Of a DNA stretch of 64,000 nt, positions 14,903 to 24,000 are shown in pieces; position 1 is the stretch's first letter; every line of letters starts with the position of its first letter. Below the pieces are notes generated by a model. That model had not been told where the DNA came from, did not search any database, and worked only from the letters and a program-made list of their open reading frames with translations. The translations under genes and the position numbers were made by a program. The stretch comes from Promethearchaeota archaeon (GTDB lineage: Archaea; Asgardarchaeota; Lokiarchaeia; Sigyniarchaeales; SOKP01). The stretch spans positions 1-64,000 of the forward strand of contig JALGVJ010000038.1 of assembly GCA_029838195.1 (NCBI GenBank). Reading direction: 5' to 3'.

Positions 14903-17896
14903 GTGTATCGAATTATGAACGTGCATGGAGACATCAGGTTGGATTTAGGTGCCTTGAAGCGAGCAAAACAAGAGTTTGACGTTGAGCATTGGTTTGCTAC
15001 TCTTTTTGATCAATTAAGATTGGAGTATGAAGCCCAGCATCGGATTTTGAAGGGGCGTCCCGATTGTTTAATTGGAGATGTCATTATTGATTATAAATAC
15101 GGTATTTCAGAAAGAGAATTGGAACGTTGGGTTCGTTCAAAAGGCCGTCAATACGTACAAGAATATTTTTCAACACGCGGAAGATATCCCTCGCTTTTAA
15201 TCGTACTCACGGAAGAATACATGTATTATTATCATGATAAAAATCTCGAATTGGAGAGCAAGCGAGCGATTACAGAAAAAACCTTGCTCTCTTTAATCGA
15301 GAGTCTTTTAGATCCCAAGGTATTAGATTCAGAACAGTTTGCCACGCTATTTGGAGTGGATTCGCCGTTGTACGTGTTAGCCCATTCACGATTGAAACGG
15401 CATTTTGAGGAGCGGGCGGGGGAGAAAACCGCATGTTATCAGCAATGGAAAAAACATTTTTCCTTAGCGTACCATGATGAAGATATAGGAAAAGATTTGT
15501 TCTTGCGGCATTCCTATTTGAGCATGCTGATAAAGCTAATTCTTTATCGGGATTTCATGGTGCCTCATGAATATTCGAGAGATTCTTTTAAACAATTAGA
15601 AAATTATTTTGAAATATTAGGAATCTCCTTATTTCATCATGATTTTTTCAGATGGGTAATCAATGTGGAGGGGCTGTGCAATGACTTTTTCAACAAGTTG
15701 AAAACGGTAAATTTTGAAGCCACGGATATTTTTCGGACGATTTATCAAGAAATGATCATTTCGGGCGTGCGCCATCGCTTGGGCGAATATTATACTCCTG
15801 AGCAATTATGTAAAAAAATGATTGAGAAAGAATATGAGATCGGCATGCGGGTTTTAGATTCTTCTTGTGGCTCGGGCACGTTTCTCATTGAGATGCTCAA
15901 AAAAATAGATGGGCATTTTTCTTTAGGAGAGGACGAGGAGCCGCCTGAAGAATGGTTTAAAGCCGTGAATAATATTTTTGGTTTTGATATTAATCCCATT
16001 GCCATCTTAACTTCGAAAGCCAACCTTCTTCTATACTTGAAGAAAAGACGGCCGTGGATAGAAAAAATCTCAATTAATATTTATTTATGTAATTCTATTG
16101 ATCCCTTGAAATTTTCTCCCACGCAAGACATACAGCTCGGAAGATTTTATAGTTTTTGCATCGACCTTTTAGGCGAAGAGAAGGAATTGCGGATTCCTCA
16201 AGAAGCGTTGAGTGCTGAAAATATAGAGTTTTTTCAAGCATTAATTAGAGCCATATATAATGTATGGGAAGATTTTAACCATTTTCAAGATGCTTGGGAG
16301 GCGGGCCTGACAAGACTTCCGGAAGCGACACTGAAATGTTTTTTACAACAAAATGCAAAATTAATAGATTTCCTTCAGAATTTTTTTCATCAACTTTTTG
16401 AGTTAAAAGCTCAAGATAAAGATCATATTTGGTTGTACATTCTCAATAATCTCGTGGGAATACGCTCTTTATTATTGCAAAAAAAGATGGATTTAATCAT
16501 TACTAATCCTCCTTGGTTAACCTATAAGGATGCTGATGATAAGCTTAGAATGGATATGAAACGCATTTCCGAGGAGCTTAATATTAAACCAGGTGCTCAG
16601 AATATCACGAACATGGAGGAGGCCGTGGTATTTTTATATAAAATTCCCGATTTGTACTTGCGTCGAGACGGAAAGGGAAGGGTCGCCTTTGTCATGCCCA
16701 GGTCCTTATTAGTTTCCTCTCAAAATCAACACGCTCGGAGATTTGATCAGTTTGAGAATATTGAATTTTTTGAATTTAATGATTTAATATTTAACATAGA
16801 GTGTTGTTGTTTTTTTGGAACATTCGTACCGAAAGTCGTTAATCGAAGGGAGGTATTTTCTAAATATCCGGCAAGATGTAGTCATTTTGATGCTTCCACG
16901 ATGGTCTTGCTCGAAGTATATGAATTGGAGCCGTACGTGTATTTTGAGCCAAAAAGAGGAGAGAAATATCTTGTTAAAAAATTAGTAAAAAAGGAGGAAA
17001 AGGAAAAGCTACTTCCTTGCTACTTATCTGAGTATTATAATGATTTCATTCAAGGAGCGGATTTAATTCCAAAATCATTATTGCACGTCAAGATCCGTGG
17101 CATTTCCAATGATGGAAAAATTGCGATTATTGATCCGTGGATCTCTCCGCAAGCGAAAGGATTTTGGAAACAAGAGCATTTTTCTCGGGTACGTGTTGAA
17201 ATGGAAAATCTATTCAAAGCCACGTTATCGAGGGGTTTATATCCCTATTATATTGAATTGCATGACATTTTTCTTCCCTTAAATTCCCAATTGGAGTATA
17301 GAATAGACACGCTTGGGCCTTTTAGTAGAAAACATTGGAGGTATATTAAATCCATTTATGAGAAAGAAACGGGGAGGGATCTTTTTGAAGTAGGGATCAA
17401 TTATCGGAATAAATTATGCAAGGAAAATGCCGTGAAAGAGGAGCAGAGAAAATCCTACAAGGTGGTATTTCCCAATGCTAAATCCTTAATGGCGGCTGTT
17501 ATTAAAGGCCCTCAAGGAAGAATTTATGTGGATTCCACATTATATTATTTCGGCACGGACAATGAAAAAGAAGCTTATTATCTTTGTGGAATGCTCAACA
17601 TCACGGAACTCAAGAAAAGCACGAAAATTATTAGCGATACCCGACACCATCATAAACGGCCCCTTTATTTTAATATTCCTAAATATAGAGGCTCGAAAGA
17701 ACAACTCGAAATTGCACACTTGGCAAAAAAATGTTCCGATAAGATTGAATCGCTTGTTAAATCCGGAATTGAAATAAAAATGGCGGCGATACGGGAGCTG
17801 ATCAAGGATGAGCACCAAAAAATTCATGAAGTGGGTATCAAGATTCTTAAAAGCGCAGAAGGAACTCAGATTATAAAAGAATATCTATTAGATTAA
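14903..17896 (+). CDS. Type IIG (Eco57I-like) restriction-modification enzyme
   Basis: 997 residues, start GTG 14903 (ATG 14915 is an alternative). An N-terminal PD-(D/E)XK nuclease site is seen at about 53-65: GRPDCLIGDVIIDYKYG. The adenine methyltransferase part has GEYYTPEQL at about 291, motif I VLDSSCGSGTFLIEML at about 316, FDINPIAILTSKANLLL at about 355, and motif IV DLIITNPPWLTY with NPPW near residue 535. The C-terminal 350 residues would hold the target-recognition domain. A single chain with nuclease and N6-adenine methyltransferase is the type IIG arrangement; PglX-like BREX enzymes lack this nuclease and come with other genes, none of which is here. All key motifs look intact. 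Confidence 0.85.
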   Translation: MYRIMNVHGDIRLDLGALKRAKQEFDVEHWFATLFDQLRLEYEAQHRILKGRPDCLIGDVIIDYKYGISERELERWVRSKGRQYVQEYFSTRGRYPSLLIVLTEEYMYYYHDKNLELESKRAITEKTLLSLIESLLDPKVLDSEQFATLFGVDSPLYVLAHSRLKRHFEERAGEKTACYQQWKKHFSLAYHDEDIGKDLFLRHSYLSMLIKLILYRDFMVPHEYSRDSFKQLENYFEILGISLFHHDFFRWVINVEGLCNDFFNKLKTVNFEATDIFRTIYQEMIISGVRHRLGEYYTPEQLCKKMIEKEYEIGMRVLDSSCGSGTFLIEMLKKIDGHFSLGEDEEPPEEWFKAVNNIFGFDINPIAILTSKANLLLYLKKRRPWIEKISINIYLCNSIDPLKFSPTQDIQLGRFYSFCIDLLGEEKELRIPQEALSAENIEFFQALIRAIYNVWEDFNHFQDAWEAGLTRLPEATLKCFLQQNAKLIDFLQNFFHQLFELKAQDKDHIWLYILNNLVGIRSLLLQKKMDLIITNPPWLTYKDADDKLRMDMKRISEELNIKPGAQNITNMEEAVVFLYKIPDLYLRRDGKGRVAFVMPRSLLVSSQNQHARRFDQFENIEFFEFNDLIFNIECCCFFGTFVPKVVNRREVFSKYPARCSHFDASTMVLLEVYELEPYVYFEPKRGEKYLVKKLVKKEEKEKLLPCYLSEYYNDFIQGADLIPKSLLHVKIRGISNDGKIAIIDPWISPQAKGFWKQEHFSRVRVEMENLFKATLSRGLYPYYIELHDIFLPLNSQLEYRIDTLGPFSRKHWRYIKSIYEKETGRDLFEVGINYRNKLCKENAVKEEQRKSYKVVFPNAKSLMAAVIKGPQGRIYVDSTLYYFGTDNEKEAYYLCGMLNITELKKSTKIISDTRHHHKRPLYFNIPKYRGSKEQLEIAHLAKKCSDKIESLVKSGIEIKMAAIRELIKDEHQKIHEVGIKILKSAEGTQIIKEYLLD

Positions 17897-17904
17897 ATCT
17901 CATG

Positions 17905-18573
17905 TTAATTACTATCGCATTCTCGTTCCTGAGAATATCGAAAAATTATTTCAATTACTTCTTTCCAAGAGAATATTCTGATAATATTTTTAGCGTGAAT
18001 ATCGGTTTGGTTCCATGGTTGATTGAATAATAACAAATATTTTTCAGGATAATCCGGCATGGCATCAATGAGATAAGGATTATCATCAATAAAAATATCG
18101 TGCTCATGTTTTAATTTGGAATCGGGGGGTGTTTTTTCCACCATGATTAATTCACGATAATGAATAGTTTTTACAATTCCATGGTATTTTAAGATTTCTA
18201 CTAAATTTTCCCGATTTTCTTTTTCTCGTGCCGTAACGATATCAACGGACCACGTTTGATTTAACAATTCCAAAATACGTGGAATATCTTCATCAATGAG
18301 GGGCGCTAAAATTTTATTATTCAGGATTAAATTAAAAGCAGTATCTATTTCTTTTTCAGGAAGGTTCCACTGCAAAAAAGAATCCCATTCTACAATATCT
18401 TGAATGGCATAATTCGTATTAAATTTCTCATTTAAGTAATGGCAAAACGGACTCATGATATCCAAGATCACGCCGTCCACGTCAATGGCTAATTTTAAAA
18501 TTCGGCATTTTTTCTTATTCATTTTCTTGATTGTACTCCATGTTTCATTAATTAAACAATTAAATAATCTCAT
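17905..18573 (-). CDS. HAD-superfamily phosphatase, 5'(3')-deoxyribonucleotidase-like
   Basis: 222 residues. HAD motif I is LAIDVDGVILDIMSPF (about residue 29; Asp nucleophile and D+2 acid/base). Motif II/III elements follow: WSVDIVTAREKEN, then the lysine EKTPPDSKLKHE, then HDIFIDDNPYLIDAM with paired aspartates. The family (NT5C/YqfW-like) hydrolyses nucleoside monophosphates, but substrate cannot be read from the sequence. An internal Met at residue 19 (MNKKKCRILKLAIDVDG) may be the real start, since about 20 residues before it are not typical of the family. The gene is convergent with the type IIG gene, 8 nt apart. Confidence 0.75.
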   Translation of the reverse strand: MRLFNCLINETWSTIKKMNKKKCRILKLAIDVDGVILDIMSPFCHYLNEKFNTNYAIQDIVEWDSFLQWNLPEKEIDTAFNLILNNKILAPLIDEDIPRILELLNQTWSVDIVTAREKENRENLVEILKYHGIVKTIHYRELIMVEKTPPDSKLKHEHDIFIDDNPYLIDAMPDYPEKYLLLFNQPWNQTDIHAKNIIRIFSWKEVIEIIFRYSQERECDSN

Positions 18574-18824
18574 GTTTTGTTTCTAAAAAATTTAAAGATG
18601 GAATGCGTGAGGGGAAAAAAAAAGCTGCATTACCGCAATAAAAATCGTAAAAACGGGTAAAGAGGGATTTATACCACGTCCATGATCTCTTGATTATTAT
18701 ATTTTAAATCGTGAAATCACGAGGAGAAGTTTCCTTCTCTATTAAAAACTGGCTCCAGAAATTTCACGAGAAGATTTGAGATTTTTTAGGAGTTTAAAAG
18801 AGTTAGGGAAGAATAGTAAATGAG

Positions 18825-19367
18825 ATGGAACTTTCATTAGAGAGCAGGACTTCCCTCTATTTAGGACAAAAAGTTGAGATTAAAAGGAAATTTACCAATA
18901 AGGAGATAACCCTCAGCAAGAAATTCGCATCTTATGCCAAAGTTCAACCAGATAACATTATTTTCATTGAGCCGTATATTTTTTTCTTTTTAGAACCGGA
19001 TAAATATTATAAGACAAAATATTTCATTCAAACTCTAAAAAAAGAGTTAGGAAAAAAAATCCGGTTAGTGAAATTCAGAAATAAACGAGATACCCTATTA
19101 GATTTAATTACCTCCCTTTTTCCCGAGATTTTTATCAATGATTATGGATATTATTTCGACTCCAACAACCAAATGGATGTCATCGTGGTAGAAACGCTTA
19201 CTCTTCAAGAGCGAGGGATTGCTATAGGAAGAAACGGCGAATATATCAAGGCTATCAATGCATTATTAACAAATCACGCCTTGTACGATTATCGAACGAA
19301 ATACGTGCAAATTAGATGCGTTCATGGAAACTTACAACATTATATTTATCATAAAATAAAACATTAA
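18825..19367 (+). CDS. NusA-like KH-domain RNA-binding protein
   Basis: 180 residues. The C-terminal half holds a type II KH domain with the nucleic-acid-binding loop RGIAIGRNGEYIKAINALL (about 129-147), equivalent to the G-x-x-G loop of archaeal NusA-like proteins. Before it, IFIEPYIFFFLEPDKYY and LGKKIRLVKFRNKRDTLL look like another alpha/beta domain, perhaps a degenerate first KH. It probably binds RNA. The N-terminal domain is atypical, so it is not called nusA. No operon partner in the same direction. Confidence 0.6.
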   Translation: MELSLESRTSLYLGQKVEIKRKFTNKEITLSKKFASYAKVQPDNIIFIEPYIFFFLEPDKYYKTKYFIQTLKKELGKKIRLVKFRNKRDTLLDLITSLFPEIFINDYGYYFDSNNQMDVIVVETLTLQERGIAIGRNGEYIKAINALLTNHALYDYRTKYVQIRCVHGNLQHYIYHKIKH

Positions 19368-19527
19368 ATCTTCTTCTTCCTCTCTCGGAGAAAAATCGAA
19401 AAATTTAAATTTAAATTTCCTTTTCTTTCCCCCACGCGTGCTTCCACGAGAAGAGGAAAAGAAGTTGTTAGATAAAAGGAGCAGAGAACCTTTTCTTGAA
19501 AATGTCGACATTTGTTAAAGTGAATTG

Positions 19528-19866
19528 CTATTGAAAGAAAATTCCTTGAAATTCTTTTTTTAAAATGTCAAGAACCACGCATTTATCTTTAATGTCTAAT
19601 TGGTCAAAAGAGCATCCTTTTGAATGATACATGTCCGGTGCTTTGTCCTCAAACAGCGCTTGAATCAGGATTAATCCATTTTTAATGACCTCATTATACT
19701 CCGAATTATCGGCCAAAGACATTAATTCAATGAAGGATTTTCCCATTAAGCGAACTCTTTTACTCGGATCTTGCTCTACCTCCTTATAGAGTTCAAGTAT
19801 TTGATTAAAGGGCTCAATTTCATGATCAGAACTATTCTCAAGAGAATTCTTAATTCCTTTCATCAC
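19528..19866 (-). CDS. Hypothetical helical protein, 112 residues
   Basis: Not recognised. All-helical composition with acidic N-terminus (NSLENSSDHEIEPFNQILEL), a middle KSFIELMSLADNSEYNEVIK and a C-terminal domain with KGCSFDQLDIKDKCVVLDIL. No membrane segment or catalytic motif. Stand-alone on the minus strand. Confidence 0.55.
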   Translation of the reverse strand: MMKGIKNSLENSSDHEIEPFNQILELYKEVEQDPSKRVRLMGKSFIELMSLADNSEYNEVIKNGLILIQALFEDKAPDMYHSKGCSFDQLDIKDKCVVLDILKKEFQGIFFQ

Positions 19867-20175
19867 TAGTTAAATCCCCTAATTTAGAGCAATTTCCTAA
19901 GAATTCTTTTTGAAGGTCAAATAAACCTATAAACAACCTTAAATAATATATTTGTGGTTCATAATAAAACCTAATTTTTTTTTACTTTTTTGTACGATTG
20001 CTACAGACAAAAAAGCACATGAGAAGTTAGAATTTTTCCATGAAAATGTTCTCAATGTCATGAAAAATAATCAAAAATCCTTCATTCTTTTAAAAAAAGA
20101 TGATTTCACGCCCCTCGACTAAAAAATTTAGGAGTATCGAAACACGCGAAAATTCCGAATTCCATGATAATGTAA
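19867..20175. other. Intergenic region, possible small frame
   Basis: 309 nt. On the + strand a frame open to TAA at about 20121 reads EKLEFFHENVLNVMKNNQKS then FILLKKDDFTPLD. It has only a weak TTG start far upstream and no ribosome binding site. It may be a relic. Nothing else seen. Confidence 0.35.
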
Positions 20176-21189
20176 TTAAATAAGCCCGATTTTTTCTAAC
20201 TCGGGAGGCACGTGGTGATACGTTTCATAATAGCGTTTTCTCACGTCCGTGAGGGTATAAGAATGTGTTTGAGCCCCGATCGTTTCTATTGTGAATGAGC
20301 TCACCACGGAGCCTAATCTGCAAGCATCTAATAAGGTCATGTTTAATAGCAAGCCTGTCAAGATTCCCGCTCGATATCCATCACCAGCCCCTGTAGAGTC
20401 AGAAAATTTTTCCGGCTTAGCAATTGGAATGAGAATTTCATGTATTTTTTGGTTATCATCTTTATACGTGAGTTTGGACCCTTCTACGCCCATGGTCGTG
20501 ATGATGGCATGTAATTCTCCAATCAATCCATGTTCATCCATGTTCAATTTATTTTTAATTTGTTTAAGCTCATGAATGTTTCCAATGAGAATTTCTGATT
20601 TTTTTATTATCTCAAGCAATAATTCTTTTGGAAAGAGGGGGACGACTTGGCCGGGGTCAAAAATAGTAGGGATGCCCATCTCGTATAGTTGTTCTCCAAA
20701 ATTCACCATGGCGTCCACGCTTTGCGTGGAATTAATCGCATGAAGATAATTTTCAGGATCGGGTATTTTTTCTTTCAAATTAATGTCTTTACACTTGTCA
20801 AGAGCACCTCCGTGGAAAATAATCATTTGATTCGCTTTAATGTCATTAACAATGTAGCATGCTGCAGTATGAAGATTTTCGTGGATATCCATATTTAAAT
20901 TAATATTGGGAAATTGTTCCATGTGGTTTTTATATCCTAAATGCTCAAAATCTTTTCCAACAGAGCCCACGACCGTGACGTGCGAAAGATTCAATAATCC
21001 TAAATTATATGCAATATTTCCCGCTGTTCCTCCAAAATGCTGTACCCTGCTTTTAGCGGTAATCGTTCCTTGATACTGCTCTTTTTCATGATCCACCGAT
21101 ACAGCATTTAAAAAGCTTTCCTCAAAAGTGAAGATATAATCAAATGCCAAGGACCCTAAGACCAAAATTTTATTTTTTTTCAACGTCAT
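20176..21189 (-). CDS. PfkB-family carbohydrate/nucleoside kinase
   Basis: 337 residues, full length for the family (about 300-340). The N-terminal strand ILVLGSLAFDYIF is followed by the substrate-binding signature HFGGTAGNIAYNLGLL (about 52-67). The C-terminal PfkB signature 2 is SDSTGAGDGYRAGILTGLL (about 265-283), with the catalytic Asp in GAGD. These are ATP-dependent ribokinase-like enzymes. The archaeal members phosphorylate adenosine and other nucleosides or sugars, and the substrate here cannot be fixed. The gene diverges from the ogg gene with about 100 nt between. Confidence 0.85.
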   Translation of the reverse strand: MTLKKNKILVLGSLAFDYIFTFEESFLNAVSVDHEKEQYQGTITAKSRVQHFGGTAGNIAYNLGLLNLSHVTVVGSVGKDFEHLGYKNHMEQFPNINLNMDIHENLHTAACYIVNDIKANQMIIFHGGALDKCKDINLKEKIPDPENYLHAINSTQSVDAMVNFGEQLYEMGIPTIFDPGQVVPLFPKELLLEIIKKSEILIGNIHELKQIKNKLNMDEHGLIGELHAIITTMGVEGSKLTYKDDNQKIHEILIPIAKPEKFSDSTGAGDGYRAGILTGLLLNMTLLDACRLGSVVSSFTIETIGAQTHSYTLTDVRKRYYETYHHVPPELEKIGLI

Positions 21190-21329
21190 GACATGAATGA
21201 AAGTTAAATTAATTTAAGTTCATGATAAAATAACATTCGATTAATTAAATGTATTGTGAGGATTAATAAATTAATTGGTGAAATTTGATAATGCTTACTG
21301 ATTTTTACCATGGACCATTATTCTTTATC

Positions 21330-21956
21330 ATGTCAGATTTAATTCGTTCTATAGAACAGCTTAAAAAAACGAATATTAACGGTACAATTAAAGAGAGAAT
21401 CCGTCAATTTGAGAACAAGAGAACTCAATCCATTGAAGAGAACTTTAAAGATTTATGTTTTTGCATCATGACTGCAAATTGTTCTGCCGAAAAATGCTTG
21501 GAAATTTATGAAACAATAGATGATGGCTTTTTATATCTTTCGGAAGAGGAATTATCATTAAAATTCAGGGAATTGGGCTATCGTTTTCCGAAGAAGAGAG
21601 CAGAATATATCATTGAAGCGAGGAATTCCATGGATATATTGGAAACACTATTATCCAGCAATCTAGAAGCCAAGCTCTTAAGAGAACAATTAGTTAGACA
21701 CTTTAGAGGAATAGGATATAAAGAAGGAAGTCATTTTCTACGAAATATTGGGTTTAAGAATGTAGCAATCATAGATTCTCACGTGATAGATCTTTTAGTA
21801 AAATATAATTTAATTTCGAGACCCAACACCTTAACAAGAAATAGATACATGGAAATCGAAGAAATTTGCGAAAAAATCGCAGCAGAGTTGAATCTCACTC
21901 TAGCAGAGTTAGATTTTTATTTCTTGTATTTAGAAATCAAGAAAATTTTAAGATAA
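21330..21956 (+). CDS. ogg: N-glycosylase/DNA lyase, archaeal Ogg2 type
   Basis: 208 residues from ATG 21330, chosen because the family begins near MSDLIRSIEQLK; an upstream ATG 21291 would add 13 residues. Features are LCFCIMTANCSAEKCLEIYE at the N-terminus, then the helix-hairpin-helix with the catalytic lysine and aspartate in GIGYKEGSHFLRNIG and VAIIDSHVIDLL. Ogg2 enzymes excise 8-oxoguanine and cleave the abasic site in base excision repair. A decayed copy of its 3' end lies at 23.2 kb. Confidence 0.88.
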   Translation: MSDLIRSIEQLKKTNINGTIKERIRQFENKRTQSIEENFKDLCFCIMTANCSAEKCLEIYETIDDGFLYLSEEELSLKFRELGYRFPKKRAEYIIEARNSMDILETLLSSNLEAKLLREQLVRHFRGIGYKEGSHFLRNIGFKNVAIIDSHVIDLLVKYNLISRPNTLTRNRYMEIEEICEKIAAELNLTLAELDFYFLYLEIKKILR

Positions 21957-22278
21957 CCAAGAGCTCTACCTAATTTAAAATATAATAAAAAAGGAGATGT
22001 CTTGCGGTAAGAATAAAAATAAAACAAGCAGTATTTTCAAAAAATTTTTTTTAATTCTCATGGGCTAAAAAATTCTTCTCGTTACATGTCCCTTCTTAGA
22101 AGTTATTAAAAGTAATTTATTTAATAAAGCCTTAAAGCATTTTAAAAGACTCATCCATGAGAAAATGAGAAAACCTCATAAAATGAAAACGTTTCATGTA
22201 TTTGAAGGATGATAACAATCAAGATTAATTAAAGAAAAAAAGAAACGTTTTAGTGGAGATTTTGGAACGAGATCTCCT
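21957..22278. other. Intergenic region between convergent genes
   Basis: 322 nt between the ogg and 7-TM genes, which converge here. AT-rich, no gene, no clear hairpin. The homologous interval between the decayed duplicates is at about 23275-23390. Confidence 0.5.
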
Positions 22279-22998
22279 CTAATTATTTGGTTTTATTCGA
22301 TTTGCAATGAACTTGGGCGTGAAAAATCCAAGATATAAAAAGAAAGCTCCAATAATTAACACTATCCGGATAATGACCAAGGAAACATGATTTAATTCCA
22401 CCCCCCCATCAATTACTCCGCAAATGGGATACGTAATAAAGGCAATTATTAAGACTTTTCCTTTAAATTTCACGAGCGGATCCTTCGAACTAAGAGAAGC
22501 ACGGGCAAATATTAATCCCGTAATGGTAATGGAGAAATTAATGAATAATAAATAGATCAGCAGGAAAGGTGAAAAATTGATGTCAAAAAGACCTGTAAAA
22601 ATTCCCAAGTATTGCGGATCAACAAATAAATTGTACACGATAAAACTTTCCGCAATGACGAAGACAATTCCATAGAAAATCAAGAGATACTTGCGAAACT
22701 TCTGAAACATCATTTCTGTAAAGCCTATTAAGTAAAATGTCATGAAAAGCGGAATGGAAAGCGTGCCGATTGCGATGTATGAAAATAATGTAAGTGGAGT
22801 TCCTGTAATTAGCGTCATGAGGAAAGAAAGGGCAGATGACCACCATGGGGAATAAAATCCTATATAAGCAACACCCCAATAAATGAATATTCTTTTTCGA
22901 TAATTAAAGAAATTGAAAATGATAGAAAGCCCGATAATCACGCTAATTATCATTACAGCCAAGCTCATGGAACCATTTAAAATATCATACAGATCCAT
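22279..22998 (-). CDS. Polytopic membrane protein, about seven TM segments
   Basis: 239 residues with hydrophobic segments at about 12-30, 37-60, 70-95, 105-125, 140-160, 178-200 and 207-228. No motif of a known transporter was recognised. The C-terminal segment LYLGFFTPKFIANRI is the best preserved part in a nearby duplicate remnant (23391-23605). Function unknown; it sits in the cytoplasmic membrane. Confidence 0.7.
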   Translation of the reverse strand: MDLYDILNGSMSLAVMIISVIIGLSIIFNFFNYRKRIFIYWGVAYIGFYSPWWSSALSFLMTLITGTPLTLFSYIAIGTLSIPLFMTFYLIGFTEMMFQKFRKYLLIFYGIVFVIAESFIVYNLFVDPQYLGIFTGLFDINFSPFLLIYLLFINFSITITGLIFARASLSSKDPLVKFKGKVLIIAFITYPICGVIDGGVELNHVSLVIIRIVLIIGAFFLYLGFFTPKFIANRIKPNN

Positions 22999-23164
22999 GT
23001 TTTTCCCTCTTCATTTGCGATTAAATATATTAACCCGTTATTAGAGAATTATATCATATAGGAATGAAAAAAGAGAACTATAATTTAAATTATTGCATTA
23101 ATGTAAAATAATTTTTAGCCGATAGAAAATACATGAGGCTTTAATCCATTTAAACAGAAAAAAA

Positions 23165-23275
23165 TACTTGAAAAAATCGAAAAAACACTTAATGAAATAG
23201 TTAAAAGGATGAATCTTACTTTAGTAGAGTTAGATCTCTATCCATGTTATCTTGAAACAAACAAAATTTTAAAAC
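23165..23275 (+). pseudogene. Relic of the 3' end of an ogg paralogue
   Basis: The frame reads NLTLVELDLYPCYLETNKIL, matching NLTLAELDFYFLYLEIKKIL at the C-terminus of the Ogg2 gene at 21330-21956. The preceding codons (EKIEKTLNEIVKRM) align with its penultimate helix. The rest of the gene is missing. Confidence 0.75.
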
Positions 23276-23390
23276 AAATCATCTTAATCTTTAAATTGGA
23301 AAAAAAAATTTATCCCAATTTGGTAAAATTACAGATACAAATTAAAAAGAAAAAATTTTTTAGAAACAATATTCCTCTTAAGGTTTTGTT

Positions 23391-23605
23391 TTAAGACATT
23401 TAGCAATGAATTTTGGCGTGAAGAATCCTAGATATAAAAAGTACACTCCCGTGATTAATACTAATCTGACAATAACCAAGGAAATATGATTGAGTTCTAC
23501 CCTACCATCAATTATTTCATAGTTGGGATACTTGATAAACGCAATTATCAAAATTTTTCCCTTTAATTTTATATAAAGGTTATTCGAGCTCAGCGAATTC
23601 GTTTC
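23391..23605 (-). pseudogene. Relic of the C-terminus of a 7-TM membrane protein paralogue
   Basis: Plus-strand sequence from AATGAATTTTGGCGTGAAGA through CCAAGGAAATATGATTGAG matches 22305-22500 at most positions, that is, the last 70 residues of the membrane protein at 22279-22998. The similarity fades near 23600. Orientation and order relative to the ogg relic are the same as in the intact pair. Confidence 0.75.
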
Positions 23606-24000
23606 CTCACGTTAAAACACGATTTCAATTCTCATGCTTTTAAAATTACACATTTGTTCCGTTTAGCTCATGATTTTTATGGGTAATATGAAATGCTCTA
23701 GCGTGCAATCAAAGAGAAAAAAGTCGTAGAATTCGGTGTAATGTGTTTTCAAGCAGTTTTTCAAAGAAAGGAATTTCTTTCAGATATCCATATCCAATGC
23801 CTTTCATATTGTTTCATTTCTATTAATTTAAGGTGTATCTTCGAAAGCATGTATCTTTCCATCTCTGAAATAAATCCGTGAAATTAAATAATACAGTAGA
23901 AACAAATTGGTTGATTCAATTATCTAAAAAGAAAATAAATTTTTTAAAAGAATAAATTATTATGTTATTGAAAGAGTTATTTAAAAGATGGTAAAAAAAC
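23606..24000. other. Intergenic region, no gene seen
   Basis: 395 nt upstream of the coiled-coil gene at 24001. No coding frame, no repeat noticed. GATGGT at about 23989 is the only weak ribosome-binding candidate for that gene. Confidence 0.5.

Noticed and set aside
14903..17896. PglX of a BREX system
   Set aside because: An N-terminal PD-(D/E)XK site is present and no brxC, pglZ or other BREX gene is nearby; type IIG fits better.
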